A DNA stretch of 64,000 nucleotides from Diploptera punctata (GCA_030220185.1 JASPKZ010005710.1:620001-684000); one strand, 5' to 3'; positions 39,222 to 50,222 are shown, counted from the first letter of the stretch. Notes: generated from the sequence alone by a model not told the origin. A program made the numbers and translations.

Positions 39222-40392
39222 ACTTACTTACTTACTCACTGGCACTATCGAACCCGCAGGTTCATGGTCGCACGGACATAAGCTCTCCATGCATCCCTAT
39301 CCTGAGCTAATGCTTTCCAATCATTCCCTGTATAATCTACTTCCCTCAAATCATAGTTAATGTTGTTCTCCCACCTCATTCTTGGTCTACCAACTGGGCG
39401 TTTTCCCTCTGGCTTTCCTACAAGAAGCTTCCATGCAAGTCTTTCATTCCCCATACGTGCAACATGGCCTGCCCATCGCAGTCTACGAGACTTAACTGTT
39501 CTTATTATATCTGGCTTCCTATAAAGACCATGTAGTTCATTGTTATGTAGTCTTCTCCATTCACCTGTCTGTTCACCTCTCTTTGGTCCAAAAATTTTCC
39601 TAAGTACTTTATTCTCAAATACTTGTAATCTTCTTTCCTCTCTTAAAGTAAGGGTCTATGTTTCGCACCCATATAATATAACTGGTAGAATAATAGTTTT
39701 ATATATTTTCAGTTTAACGTTTTTTGAAAGGAGTTGGGACATCAAGAGTCTCTGCAATGCATAATAGCATGCATTTCCAGAATTGAGCCTATGTTTAATT
39801 TCTTTGTGCATCTCATTCCTACTTGTGATTATTGTTCCTAGGTATTTGAATTCAGCCACCTCCTCAAACTTTCCCTCATTTGTCCTTAGCTGTCCATTTC
39901 CATTATTTAATGAATTTCTACGTGTGACCATATATTTAGTTTTATTGATATTTACTTCCAGTCCTAATTTCTTAGTGTTACTCAATAGTGTGTGCGTGTT
40001 GTCCTTTAGTATCTCCTCGCTATCGGCCAACAATACTACATCATCAGCATAAACTAACAGCTTATTAATACCATTGAGTTGTAAGCCTTCCTCATTCTCT
40101 AAAGATTTAATGGCATGCTCTAGTACAAAATTAAATAGTAGAGGAGATAGTGCATCTCCTTGCTTCAATCCATTCTGGATTTCAACAGTGTCCGAAAACT
40201 GTTTGCCTACACGCACCCTACTCTTTGTGCCATTTAGACACATTTGTATAAGTCTAACTAACTTTTTAGGAATTCCGAACTCCAACAGGATACTATATAA
40301 CTTCTCCCTCTTAATTGAATCATATGCTTTTTTGAAGTCTACATACAGTTGATGTACAGTACCATTATATTCCCATTTATTTTCTAAAATCT
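39222..40392 (-). mobile_element. LINE-A copy, 1.17 kb
   Basis: 5'-truncated copy ending in (CTTA)n at 39222-39238 (plus strand). It holds the RT catalytic and C-terminal regions. A TAG in place of Trp after VILYGCET (39656) and a frame change afterwards disable it. It parallels 15099-16850 but keeps the 39840-39910 segment that copy lacks. Confidence 0.9.
39656..40285 (-). CDS. LINE-A reverse transcriptase fragment (209 codons)
   Basis: MEFGIPKKLVRLIQMCLNGT, then SRVRVGKQFSDTVEIQNGLK and QGDALSPLLFNFVLEHAI, KLLVYADDVVLLADS (catalytic Asp pair), LGLEVNINKTKYMVT, FKYLGTIITSRNEMHKEIKH, GNACYYALQRLL and ILPVILYGCET, where a stop truncates it. This is the best view of the RT palm and thumb of LINE-A. 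The fingers and endonuclease are absent. Confidence 0.85.
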   Translation of the reverse strand: MEFGIPKKLVRLIQMCLNGTKSRVRVGKQFSDTVEIQNGLKQGDALSPLLFNFVLEHAIKSLENEEGLQLNGINKLLVYADDVVLLADSEEILKDNTHTLLSNTKKLGLEVNINKTKYMVTRRNSLNNGNGQLRTNEGKFEEVAEFKYLGTIITSRNEMHKEIKHRLNSGNACYYALQRLLMSQLLSKNVKLKIYKTIILPVILYGCET

Positions 40393-40899
40393 GTCTTATA
40401 TTAACACAAATTTAAATACGTATTCATGTCAAAAATGCACAAGAGAGAAAATACATATTCGGACCCATGATTGAAATTTAAGTGTCCCTAGAATCGGACC
40501 TATAATTTTAACGATTACGCCAAAGCGGCGGAAGAATTATATATTCAATTCACTTTAAATTTTATGTAAATGTGTAAAAAAATATTGGCACATTTAATCG
40601 TTCCAATACATTGGGATGAGTTCCAAGAGAAGTTAATTAGATAAAAAAGTTGAAAGAACACGTAGAATGAGCGAATCAAGTTGGTCACTTGCCTGCAAAT
40701 GATGTAATTCAGGTTTCTGTCATCAGAGCAAGAGTCGTGCATCGAGATGACCACATTGATATTCTCAAACACAACATTATCATGATAACATATTTTTTGC
40801 GCGATAGGTCTCTTTGTCGTACTTACCAGCAATGGCGACCGTTATTGAAGGGTCAACTTCCTACATTTCGGGGTTGCCAACCTAAATAACTATACTATA

Positions 40900-41090
40900 A
40901 CATTACATTTACACCCACGTGCGGGAAGTAAATCTATTGCCCTCTATGTATACTACGTACAATGTATATATAGAAAATATCCAAAAGGTAGTGTTAATAT
41001 ACATTATACGAAACAAATCGCTGCATTTTAAATGAATTGAACTTTATTTAAAACAATATAAAACAATAAATGCTTACTTGCGGCCATGTT
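40900..41090 (-). repeat. copy of the spacer of the 17.5-18.2 kb palindrome
   Basis: Reverse-complement match to about 17800-17980: AAAAGGTAGTGTTAATATAC, GAAACAAATC, TTGAACTTTATTT and TGCTTACTTGCGGCCATG. The flanking palindromic arms seen at 17545-18205 are not present here. Confidence 0.65.
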
Positions 41091-41274
41091 ATCAATAACT
41101 GTTTTCAAGGCCTCCTGTTGTTTCAACTAATAAACATTGCCCACACTGTTAACGTTAGTCAAATGTTTATAATGAACGCAAATATTTCTCCAACAAAGAT
41201 GTTATTATTATACTATTATCTATTATTTTGAAAACATCATCGCCAAAAAAAAAAAAATGTACAACGTACGTTTG

Positions 41275-41347
41275 TGAAGTGTTTTACAGAATCTCGGAAA
41301 TTAAAAAACCGAGCGATAGCGATTCTGTAAAAAAAAAAACACTTCCC
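41275..41347. repeat. 73-bp foldback
   Basis: GAAGTGTTTTACAGAATC at the left pairs with GATTCTGTAAAAAAAAAAACACTTC at the right, around TCGG...CCGA. A short non-coding hairpin of the MITE type. Confidence 0.7.
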
Positions 41348-41457
41348 AATCTCGCATCGTAATGTACTATTAAAAGCACAGAATTATAGTGAAGTGCAAC
41401 ATACATTGAGGGGGAAAAAATTGATGACTGAAAATGCTTCTACTTTCATATAGCCTA

Positions 41458-41583
41458 ATGGAGAAGACTTCATAACAGTGAGATATATGATCTTTATAGG
41501 GCACCAGATAAATATGATAAAAACAGTTAAGTCTCGTAGACTGCGGTGGGCAAGACATGTGGCACGATTGGGGAATGAAAGAT
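41458..41583 (+). mobile_element. LINE-A internal fragment
   Basis: Nucleotide match to the GEWRRLHN..ELHGLYRKPD..RLRWAGHVAR region, frame-broken. A reversed LINE-A piece lies 107 bp to the right, so the two face each other. Confidence 0.75.
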
Positions 41584-41689
41584 AAATATTATTTTTTCTA
41601 GAAAATTACGTGTTTTCACATATTTTCATTTCATTATTTTGAATTTTTTCAAGTTTTAGCCCATATTTTTCGCTTTTTTAGCACTTACT

Positions 41690-41925
41690 AATCAACTTAA
41701 TGGCACTATAGAACCCGTAGGTTCATGACCATACGGACATAATCTCTCTACACATCCCTATTCTGATCCAATATTTTCTAATCATCTCCAGTATAATTTA
41801 CATCCCTCAAATCAAGTTAATTTAATTCTCCTACCTCATTCTTGGTCTAGTAACTGGGTGTTTTTCCTCTGTTTTTTTCTACAAGAAGCTTCCATGCACC
41901 TCTTTCATTCCCCATTCCTGCCACA
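41690..41925 (-). mobile_element. LINE-A 3' fragment
   Basis: Reversed LINE-A terminus from TGGCACTATAGAACCCGTAG to the region coding VGKPEGKR and GNERxA. It is cut at 41926 by the mariner insertion, and the rest is not found beyond it. Confidence 0.8.
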
Positions 41926-42083
41926 TATACAGCGTGTTCTTTTATGTAGTTGTTGTAGCTTTACAAACGAAATTGGATGCGTGATTATTTGCTGTAATGA
42001 AATAAAATCTGTGAAAGTTTCATATTCTGTTTGCAGTAATTTGTTTCTTATCATTATTACGTTACAGCGTTAAATTTGTGAAA

Positions 42084-42520
42084 ATGGCGACTCCTGTGCA
42101 GAAGTCATTCTGTGTGTTGCAATTTGCCAGGTCTGGTTCCATTGTTGCAGTGCAGCGAGCTTTCCGATGATAATTTGGAATTGATCCTCCGACAGATAAG
42201 AGTATCCGTTGATGGTATTAGACAGTTAGAAACAGCTGAATGAATCTATGAAAGGAAAAGTCCAGGACGTCCACTAATACGATAATGTTCCCTGGCGATA
42301 GATACGACGCGCCGATCCGGATGGCATGGTTTATTTCCGATGACCTCCACAGTCTCCCGTTCTCATACCTTGTGGTTTCTTCCTGTGGGGGCTGTTGAAT
42401 CCATTGCTCCAAATATGCTGACAAAGGTTTGGGAGGAATTCGACTATCAGCTAGATGTGTGCCGTGTAACAAAAGATGCACACATCGAACACTTATGAAA
42501 ACTCGAAGAGTTTCTCTTTA
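42084..42520 (+). pseudogene. mariner-1 transposase relic
   Basis: The N-terminus is MATPVQKSFCVLQFARSGSI followed by VAVQRAFR, the helix-turn-helix end of this family. A stop and shifts follow. The C-terminal VWEEFDYQLDVCRVTKDAHI resumes near 42420. The catalytic DDE core is deleted. Confidence 0.65.
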
Positions 42521-42545
42521 ATCCCATGTAACTTTTGTTCTTATA

Positions 42546-43216
42546 CAGTGTGATTATAAAGTCTCAGTACATTTTAAAGAAATCGCTTACATATCGTATT
42601 TCTGTTACAGCCATTCGAAAGATACAAATATGTTCAACATTGAAGAGCGGATAGGGACTGTTGCTGCGCGTTTAAGAGGCCAGTCATACGAGGAAGTTAG
42701 AGACAGATTCCAAGGAAACCATCACGGGAGACGTGTATCTTGATATGTTGCAACTTTTCTTACAGCCACAATTAGAGCAAGATGGTACCATTGATAAGTG
42801 GTGTTACAACAAGATGGAGCACCACCACACTTTTGCTCTGGCTATATGCGGGTATCTCAATGACAGGTTTCCCAAAAGGTGGATTGGAAGGGCATCTCCT
42901 CGTATCTGGGCACCTCGTTCGCCAGACGTCGCACCCCTGGACTTTTTGCTTGGGGGTTCATCAAGCAACAGGTGTACAGAACCAAATTTCCTAATCTGCA
43001 AGTGTTAAAAGAACGCATACGCCAAGCGAGTGAAATGATTACAGAGGATATGTTGGTGCATGTTTTCCGGGCGACGGTGCGTCGTTGTAAAAAAATGTTT
43101 TGAGACTGATTGAGGTTATGTTGAACACTAACTTGATACTAGAAACTGCCTTATAATTGTTGTTTTATTTGCGCTACGTTATCCACAAAATGTACTGGGA
43201 CTTTATAATCACACTG
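42546..43216 (+). mobile_element. mariner-type element 2, inserted in element 1
   Basis: Terminal repeats CAGTGTGATTATAAAGTC (42546) and GACTTTATAATCACACTG (43216) are perfect for 18 bp, with TA on both sides. About 670 bp long, so roughly half a complete element. Confidence 0.88.
42630..43103 (+). pseudogene. mariner-2 transposase, internally deleted
   Basis: Starts MFNIEERIGTVAARLRGQSY (42630), then a deletion near EEVRDRF. It continues in a shifted frame GDVYLDMLQLFLQPQLEQDG. The catalytic block around QQDGAPPH is altered to NKMEHHHT; APRSPDVAPLDFLLGG follows, with its second Asp. A final frame, FIKQQVYRTKFPNLQVLKER to RCKKMF, ends at 43103. Several indels and lost catalytic residues show it is dead. 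Confidence 0.8.
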
Positions 43217-43747
43217 TATATATCGTGTAAGGGAAATTAAACAACTTTGAAACCCCGTCCATCATTTTGGAACACGGTGTATATTGTTAAATTGGAGAAG
43301 CGTAATTCTTGCCACAGTCATAAGTCATCCAGTTGCCTAAGTACGTAAACAACCAATATCGCATTAAACATGACAATAATTATAGTAGTTTCCGGTAGAC
43401 AGTGTAATAACTATTAAAATGAGGAAAGGTGAAAGTTCACGTTACACAATATAGGGTAGTGTCGTGTCTAATGTGTTGTTACAGTGTTCTAATGCCAAAC
43501 ATGTAATGCTATATTACTTCCAGCTCTTTGTAAGTTTATCTTACATCATAACCAATACTTATAGTTTATTACGTACGTGTTTCGGGAATTATTTTAATAG
43601 ACTTCAAAGAAAACTACTGCCTGAGGTTGGCATGTTAGCCTTTTTAGAATAATGAGTTATATAATAATTTCAACTCAATACCTCGGATGTAGTCATGAAT
43701 CGAACAAGGAATCCCGGCATATTATTCAGATATGATAACTTTTACGT

Positions 43748-43811
43748 ACCGCGCCGTAGCCGAGTGGTTAAGGCAAGATGCCTTGGCGCAGAGCTAAGGG
43801 ACTTTTGCTCG
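43748..43811 (+). mobile_element. SINE-D head fragment
   Basis: Only the tRNA-like head remains: GCCGTAGCCGAGTGGTTAAG and CTTGGCGCAGAGCTAAGGG. It is broken at its 3' side by the LINE-F insertion. Confidence 0.75.
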
Positions 43812-44380
43812 TCATCATCATCATCATTATCACTCCAAGGATTAGGCAATTGCCCGTTCCGACTTCATAATGCATCAGCCCAACGTCTTGTAGGTCTTCC
43901 AACATCGCGTCTTCCTCTTGCTTGATAATTTCTTGGTAACAATGGATATCTCTCCTTACTCATTCCATCCATGTGCTCCGGCTGATTTCCATGAAGCTTC
44001 TCAGTAAGATAAATGTCTCCTGGAAGCGTTACGAGCGCTTCGCAGGACAAGGATGGTGGAAGGGCTGCTTCCTCTGAGCCTCCAAACATGCTCCTCTGGG
44101 TATCCACCCCCCAAGAGAGGACTGCTTTTTCCGCTCTTCAAGCCCTACAAGTTTAGCTGTGCTATTCCTTGTCGCCCTGTTGACCGTTGAAGACTTGACG
44201 AAGATGTGGCCGCCCAATATGGATACAGACGCCATTCCTTCGTTGTGAGCTATACTTAGTTCCCCTCGCCTCTTACCCACCAGCAAGATTAACCTAAGTC
44301 AATCTTCCCCAATAGGGTCGTCTGGTTCATCGGGTACTAAGCCCCCCCCCACCACGTCAAGGTGATAGCTCCTGGGGGGG
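43812..44380 (-). mobile_element. LINE-F deletion derivative: 5' UTR fused to 3' end
   Basis: On the minus strand it starts with a C/G-run and GAGCTATCACCTTGACGTGG, a GC-rich 5' UTR-like head, and ends with RYPLLPRNYQARGRRDVGRP-type RT C-terminal coding and (GATGAT)n. Nearly all ORF sequence is missing. GGGACTTKTGCTCG (14 bp, one mismatch) flanks it at 43798-43811 and 44381-44394. It therefore moved as a short, SINE-like LINE derivative. Confidence 0.7.
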
Positions 44381-44402
44381 GGGACTTGTGCTCGTTCGGG
44401 AC

Positions 44403-44546
44403 TAATTTCCGTTAGAGGCTGAATCGACGGACCATAGTGCCGCAGAAGGTTTGGGTCAGTTTAAAAATCCTGATCCCACTGGGACTCGAACCTTCGACTT
44501 TCTGGCTTGTAGCGTAGTGCCTTAATCACTAAGCTACGGCGCTCAT
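44403..44546 (-). mobile_element. SINE-C fragment (head and middle)
   Basis: Minus-strand match from the tRNA-like head (GCTTAGTGATTAAGGCAC, box B GGTTCGAGTCCC) to AGCCTCTAACGG. The 3' part is missing. Confidence 0.8.
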
Positions 44547-44634
44547 GTAATTCACTATTATATCTTCTTCTCCAATTGCCACCTTCTTTAATCAGTCCAG
44601 AAATTTGTCTTTAAGTTTTTCTTATGAGGAATTT

Positions 44635-44790
44635 TGGTAGTACAATAAGTAGTACCTTCAGGTTGAGGAAACCAGCTATAACGACTGGGGGACTCGAGAT
44701 GCTGACCACATACCTCTCCTGCACTGGCTGCATGATTATCTACCTCTGTGATTGCCACATGTGGATGTGAGGCCAGCAGCCAACTGGTAT
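44635..44790 (+). mobile_element. SINE-D internal fragment
   Basis: Matches the SINE-D body from AATAAGTAGTACC through CCAGCTATAACGACTGGGGG to GGATGTGAGGCCAGCAGCC. Diverged, with head and tail missing. Confidence 0.8.
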
Positions 44791-44865
44791 GTCAAGCGTC
44801 TTCTAGTCCTGACGAGCCATGGAATTTGTTCGTTTACTAATTTTTACATCACTAACCAAGTAACT

Positions 44866-45280
44866 GGCACTATCGAACCCGTAGATTCATGGCAGCGGGG
44901 ACATAAACTCTTCATACATCCCTATCCTGAGCTAATGTTTTCCAATCATTTCCTGTATAATCTACTTCTCTCAAATCATAGTTAATGTTATTCTCCCACA
45001 TCATTCTTGCTCTACTTACTGGGCGTTTTCCCTCTGGTTCTCCTACAAGAAGCTTCCATGCACATCTCTAATTCCCCATTCGTGCCACATGTCCTGTCCA
45101 TCGCAGTCTACGAGACTTAACTGTTCTTATTATATCTGCCTTCCTATAAAGACCATGTAGTTCAGTGTTATGAAGTCTTTTCCATTCACCTGTCTGTTCA
45201 TCTCTCTTTGGTCCAAAATTTTTTCTAAGAACTTTAATCTCAAATGTTCGTAATCTCCTTTTCTTCCTTAACCAAAGTTT
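44866..45280 (-). mobile_element. LINE-A 3' fragment
   Basis: Reversed LINE-A from TGGCACTATCGAACCCGTAG to the region coding RLRxFENKVLRKxFGPKRD. Frames are broken by several indels. Confidence 0.88.
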
Positions 45281-45409
45281 TAATTTAGTTTTGATCCAGA
45301 ATGGGAGGGTAGACTGCCCTGAGCACCGCGAACTAGAAGATCTATTGCGCTATCCCAGTATTATGGAGATGAGTAGAATGAAATTCTACTCTACGGTGTT
45401 ATGTAACTT

Positions 45410-45530
45410 GTAGAACGTCTTTAGGCATAACAAATTGGAGAAATTAGGCCATTGACCGAAGAGAATGGATTGTTGTTATGACGGAAGCTAAGGTCAAACT
45501 ACAAGGACCGTCACACCAATGATGATGATG
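45410..45530 (+). mobile_element. LINE 3' end (another family)
   Basis: A frame reads AIDREEWIVVMTEAKVKLQG PSHQ and stops just before (GAT)n. D-R-E-x-W-...-EAKVxLQG is the extreme C-terminus of a LINE RT group. It is 5'-truncated. Confidence 0.5.
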
Positions 45531-45777
45531 AGATCGTATTTTACCAGTTTCAACTCCCATGACCTATATTGCCATTTTTGAGTTGGGCCTGTGGCCGCGA
45601 GGTGGTGGACTATAACCCTCCCATTGCCCCTTCTGCTCTTTTTTTATTGTTCAGGATCGGAGTCAAGAGGCGCACTTTTGCGATCTCCAGTACATCCCCG
45701 CAACCACATATTTTCAACACCTGTGGATTGCCTGTCGAACTATTTTTTTCCCCTAACATGAAATGAGTTGTAAATAT

Positions 45778-46206
45778 CAATAAAACTAAATATATGGTCA
45801 CACATAGAAATACATTATATGGAAATGGACAGCTAATGACAAATGAGAGAAATTTTGAGGAAGTGGCTGAAATCAAATACCTAGGAACAATAATCACAAA
45901 CAGAAATGAGATGCACAAAGAAATTAATCATAGGCCCAATTCTGGAAACGCGTGCTATTATCCATTACAGAGACTCTTGACTTCCCAACTCCTTTCAAAA
46001 ACGTTAAACTGAAAATATATAAAACTATTATTCTACCAGTATATTATATGGGTGCGAAACATGGACTCTTACTTTAAGGGAGGAAAGGAGATTACGAGTA
46101 TTTGAGAATAAAGTTCTTAGGAAAATATTTGGACCAAAGAGAGATGAACAGACAGGTGAATGGAGATGACTACATAACAGTGAATTACATAGCCTTTATA
46201 GGAGTA
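45778..46206 (+). mobile_element. LINE-A fragment
   Basis: Covers NINKTKYMVTHRNTLYGNG, FEEVAEIKYLGTIITNRNEM, and frame-broken ILPVxYYMGAKHGLLL and FGPKRDEQTGEW. It ends where a SINE-B begins. Confidence 0.88.
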
Positions 46207-46210
46207 AGTT

Positions 46211-46540
46211 GTCCACCGCTGTGGTCTCGAGGTAGCGTGCTGCCTTGTCACGCAGCGGGCCCGGGTTCGATCCCCGGTCGGGGCAGTTTTTATCGGGGTT
46301 TTTCCTCACCTGTAAGACAAATGTCAGAAAAACTTTAAGGCCCAAACGATACCCGAAATCATATGACCGTCATCATCATCCTTATCATCATCATCATCAT
46401 CATCATCATTCTTCACCGGTGTGGAAAGCAACGGGGAGCTACCACACCTACAATTCCCTAGTAAAGCTGTAAGCATGGAATGAAAATGCTATGATTGCAG
46501 TGAAGGACTTGGCTTCGGGCAGAATTACTATGGATGGATA
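46211..46540 (+). mobile_element. SINE-B copy
   Basis: tRNA-like head GTCCACCGCTGTGGTCTCG with box B GGGTTCGATCCC. Body CCTCACCTGTAAGACAAATG, an internal (ATC)n at about 46376-46410, then the 3' module through GGCTTCGGGCAGAATTAC to ATGGATGGATA. Confidence 0.92.
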
Positions 46541-46559
46541 GATATGATTATTCTATTAT

Positions 46560-46800
46560 TGACCGGGTTTCTACGTCTATTAGATTGAAATACTCATACT
46601 TTCAAAAATGTTGTTGGGAAATGTTAGGGGAAAATTGCATTAAGAAGGTCAATGCAACAGTGGGAGGATATTACTCGGTTAGATCTTAGGGACGGAGTAT
46701 CGGAGATACGAACTGGATTCAATTGATAGAAGATATGAATAATTGGAGAAACTTAATAAATATGGCATTGAACCTATGGGTTCCCATAAGCCTAAAGTAC
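46560..46800 (+). mobile_element. LINE-A-related 3' fragment
   Basis: A frame includes IQLIEDMNNWRNLINMALNL WVP, equivalent to the AQDRDxWRAxVxAAMNLRV end of LINE-A but clearly diverged. Possibly an older related family. Confidence 0.5.
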
Positions 46801-48380
46801 ATAATTAAACTAACACATTTTCCCATACGTACATTAGCTTATTGCATTAACACACAAAAAGGTTTGTGTACTTTGTACCAGTTTTTGCTGCAAATTTACG
46901 AAGAGAAAGTAACGGTCAGTCAGAAGCCACTATGAATCTTTTTAACATTACAGCTGCCGATGGACTAAAAAAAGGCTTTCGTCATCATTACCCTACTTGT
47001 TGGTAGGCATTCTTCTCTTTACACATCCTGATGCAACACCCCCCTCCCTTTTCACCCAGAGGGCACTACAGATTCGTTTTCTATCATCTGACGTTGATTA
47101 CGAATACTTTCACTAAACTGACCTTCTCCCTCCAGGCCTCATCTGTAAAATAATGTAATTTATGCAGAAAAGTTACAGCTGTGTAAATTCTAACTTTTCC
47201 CTGCAGTTTTTTCTACTTAAATAATATGTTAATGATTTATGGTGATGTTTATATAATGGTCAATTTTAAAGTATGACTGCGTATGTCTTCTGTCAAGTAA
47301 TTTGAACAATATGGAGGTCATCGGCATCGGGTTCCACTTTCGATAGGTCAGAGGACTAAATGAAAGCAAGAAAATCTTCCTTTCTATTTGCGATGTGCTA
47401 AATAATTTCTCTCTTTATTTTCTAATGAGGATATGATGAATGTGATTATGTTTAAATATTTATTTTGGGATTGTGAAGGATAGAACATACAATGTGGGGA
47501 TGAAGTAGATAGATTCATCTTTCAGTAGATTAAAAATGTTAAATTAGCTTGATTGATGTCAGACATTTTTTTTTTGATAGTATAATTTTTCGTGATTTAA
47601 TTTAGAGAAAATATTAACAAAACTTTCTGCATTAAACTCTATTAACATCGTCAGAGTATGAATGTTTTGGATTTATGTCTATAGAAAGCTTTGTTAATAA
47701 GATTGACATGAACTAAAAGCCAGGGTCTTTTTGTAAAAATAACGTTTTTTCCATCATTTTAGGCGTAATTATTTTATGATTTTAAACTGTTTGAATGGAA
47801 GGTGTTGATTGAATACATTTAATATATTTTTTTTTTAATTTTGGATAAGTAATTATTGGACTGTTCTTTATACAAATGTATCCAATAAAGTTTTGGAATA
47901 TGAAACTTTTAATTTGATTTTGTCGTGAAACATGTAAAAATTGGTGAATTTACTTAGAATTTATAATTTAAAAAATATTAATTATTTCGTGTTTTGAATT
48001 GTGGAAGCCACTCTTGTAATATACTTCATTTTTAATATGTTTTTTAAAGAATGGCATTTTCTGAAAGTTTCTAAAAACTTCATCCCAAAACAGAGAAAGA
48101 GAAATAAGTTTTGAAATGTTTAAAAACAATACTACAACCGTTTCATGTTTTTTCAAGGCATATCTTTTCAAAATATTAAATCAATAATAATAAAAATATT
48201 AATATTATATATTAAAATAATTATTAATTTAGAATTTAATAAGATTAATGAAATAAGTTGTTGGTGTGAAACGGTTGATCCATTGGTTTCAAAGTATTTC
48301 AAATGGGATAGGTCCTATGTCATCTCTGAATTGATTATATTAAAGTAATGCATTTTTACGGTGGCGAAATGTATTTTTTT
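46801..48380. other. unassigned AT-rich stretch 3' of the Gly-rich gene
   Basis: Very AT-rich with no recognisable coding sequence or repeat copy. It lies downstream of the Gly-rich gene. On that strand an AATAAA lies at 48388-48383, a candidate poly(A) signal about 370 nt past the stop. Confidence 0.4.
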
Positions 48381-48757
48381 TCTTTATTTTTCTACGTTTT
48401 CCTATAAAAAGCTTTATACAAATATAAAAAATCGCGTATCCAGCAATAAATATATTGCTCCTTATGTCTAACAAGTGGTGTATGATTATACATAGAAACT
48501 AAACGATACAAAGAAGTCCTCGTATTGTTTGTTGGTGTTTGAGACCCGTTTGATTCCACGTAATATACGTTCACTGCAGAATGTTGCGCCTCACTCTGCC
48601 GTGATGTTGAGCATCGAGGCGCCCAGACGTCGTTTCGGGGGCGGGCGCCCTTAGCGTCTTCAGCAAGATGGTATATTTGCTGGGTATGCATCGTGCCAGC
48701 TATCCTCATGCGTCGCGCTGGCCTTTTCTGTAATCCGATAAGTAGTGAGATGTTTGT

Positions 48758-49270
48758 TTAGAAAGGTGCTCCGTAAGATCCTGATGGACGAGGTGCTGAA
48801 TATCCAGATGCTGGGGCGTAGTTGTATCCACCACCACCTCCTGCTCCGACAGTGGTCTGTTGGTATTGAGCGACTTGGATAGCTTGACGAATTCCTTCGA
48901 GATCAACACCTACTACTCTTGTTTGGTATGAGGGTACTCCGTATTGCGTGGATGGGGCTCCGTATTGGGATGATGGGTATCCGCCGCCGCCGCCACCGCC
49001 TCCGGAGGCATGTGCATTAGCTTCTTCTTGAAGAAGGAGCTGGCGGATCTTTTCCAATAACTGAGGTTCGACGTACTGCCCTTCGTTGCTTGAGGGTCCA
49101 GGAGCTACGGAGATGTAGTTACCGCCTCCACCGCCTCCTCCAAAGAAACCACCGCCACCACCACCGCCGCCGGAGTATCCACCGCCTCCACCTCCGCCGG
49201 ACGGTCTGCTGTAGCTGTAGCCGCTTGGGGGTTCGGCAGAGATGATCCCGATAAGGGCCGCCGTCAGGCA
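48758..49270 (-). CDS. secreted glycine-rich structural protein, exon 2
   Basis: Main coding exon. It follows TTTGTTTGCAG (acceptor at 49271-49273) and starts CLTAALIGIISAEPPSGYSY. Joined in phase 0 to exon 1 (51425-51442) it gives a 176-residue protein with signal peptide MKTLALCLTAALIGIISA and likely cleavage before EPP. The mature part has Gly runs with YS/FF/NY inserts, a helical block VEPQLLEKIRQLLLQEEANA, a second Gly run, SSQYGAPSTQYGVPSYQT, another helix DLEGIRQAIQVAQYQQTT, and a C-terminus rich in GY, AP and YGAPF. This is typical of extracellular cuticle or resilin-like matrix proteins. No Rebers-Riddiford chitin-binding consensus is seen. Codons are GC-rich compared with surroundings. 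Confidence 0.88.
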   Translation of the reverse strand, partial: CLTAALIGIISAEPPSGYSYSRPSGGGGGGGYSGGGGGGGGFFGGGGGGGNYISVAPGPSSNEGQYVEPQLLEKIRQLLLQEEANAHASGGGGGGGGYPSSQYGAPSTQYGVPSYQTRVVGVDLEGIRQAIQVAQYQQTTVGAGGGGGYNYAPASGYSAPRPSGSYGAPF

Positions 49271-49354
49271 CTGCAAACAAATACATTCCAATTTATGGTA
49301 AAACCAACAATTTTAGTGATATGTTTATCTTTTGGTTTTATGTATAAAGGAAAC

Positions 49355-49506
49355 TTTGAATTGGGAATTACATCCCAAGTTCACTAGAAATTAAAAATGA
49401 CCAGTAACATGTTTTGAAAAATTCATCGGATAATCCGTTGATGGGAGTAACATGTTCTGGATAATTTTAATTTCTAGAGAAGTTGGGGTGTAATTTCCAA
49501 CTCAAA
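49355..49506. mobile_element. 150-bp foldback MITE in the intron
   Basis: Arms 49355-49413 and 49450-49506 are inverted (TTGGGAATTACATCCCAAGT with ...GGGGTGTAATTTCCAA; TAACATGTT with AACATGTTC). Non-coding. Confidence 0.75.
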
Positions 49507-49792
49507 ATCGGTTAATTTACCTGATGTTCCCTGTTAGATTCCGAAATTTTAGTGGCACGTATAAATTACAAAATTTCTAATTAGCAGTCGCTAAAACCTT
49601 CAGTGCCAATCCTACTTTTTTCTCCAATTTGTGTCACTCTTTAGTTTTTCATATTAATTATCAGAAATACACGTTTTTTTTTTGTCCTGCCGAATAATTT
49701 GGTTATAGGCTCAAAACTAGACCAAGCTCTTGTACTAACATCAATAACTGATGAGAGTTTTCCACCATTTTATTACCTATCATCTCGTTAGC

Positions 49793-50087
49793 AGGGTGCA
49801 CGCCGTAGCGTAATGGTTAAGGCAGTGCGCTACAAATCGGAACGTCGAGGTTCAAGTCCCGGTGGGGTCAGGATTTTTAAACTGACCCAAACCTTCTGGT
49901 GGCACAATAACCCTGGGGTCGACTCAGCCTCTAACTGAAATTAGTACTAGATGCTTGTTCTGGGGGTAAAGGCGGCCGTCACGCAGGGGTGACAACCCGG
50001 CTGACATCAAGTGCCGATTATCTAGAAAAAGTGGCAGCCTTAACATCCCACTACCCCAAGGGCCTCCCAAGACTTTATTTTACTTTA
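49793..50087 (+). mobile_element. full-length SINE-C with 16-bp TSD
   Basis: CTATCATCTCGTTAGC flanks it at 49777-49792 and 50088-50103. The head has GCCGTAGCGTAATGGTTAAGG and box B GGTTCAAGTCCC. The perfect, long TSD suggests a relatively young insertion in the Gly-rich gene intron. Confidence 0.93.
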
Positions 50088-50220
50088 CTATCATCTCGTT
50101 AGCGTTGCTATCCCTTTACTCTGACAAAAAAAAAATAGTTTACTCTCTGTTATAATTTTGAAACGGTTATTTTAGTTAACCCAAACCTATTTGTTCATTA
50201 TCCACCTACGAACTAAGAAT

Positions 50221-50222
<2 letters not shown>

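Larger units (their letters stand above)
41930..43279 (+). mobile_element. mariner-type element 1, internally deleted and split
   Basis: Ends CAGCGTGTTC (41930) and GAACACGGTG (43279) are inverted repeats with TA on each side. The transposase relic starts MATPVQKSFCVLQFARSGSI (42084). After a large deletion it resumes NMLTKVWEEFDYQLDVCRVT and KDAHIEHL. Element 2 is inserted at a TA inside it (42544-42545). Confidence 0.75.

Noticed and set aside
46376..46410. CRISPR-like short repeats
   Set aside because: It is an (ATC)n microsatellite within SINE-B; no regular spacers, and the genome is eukaryotic.
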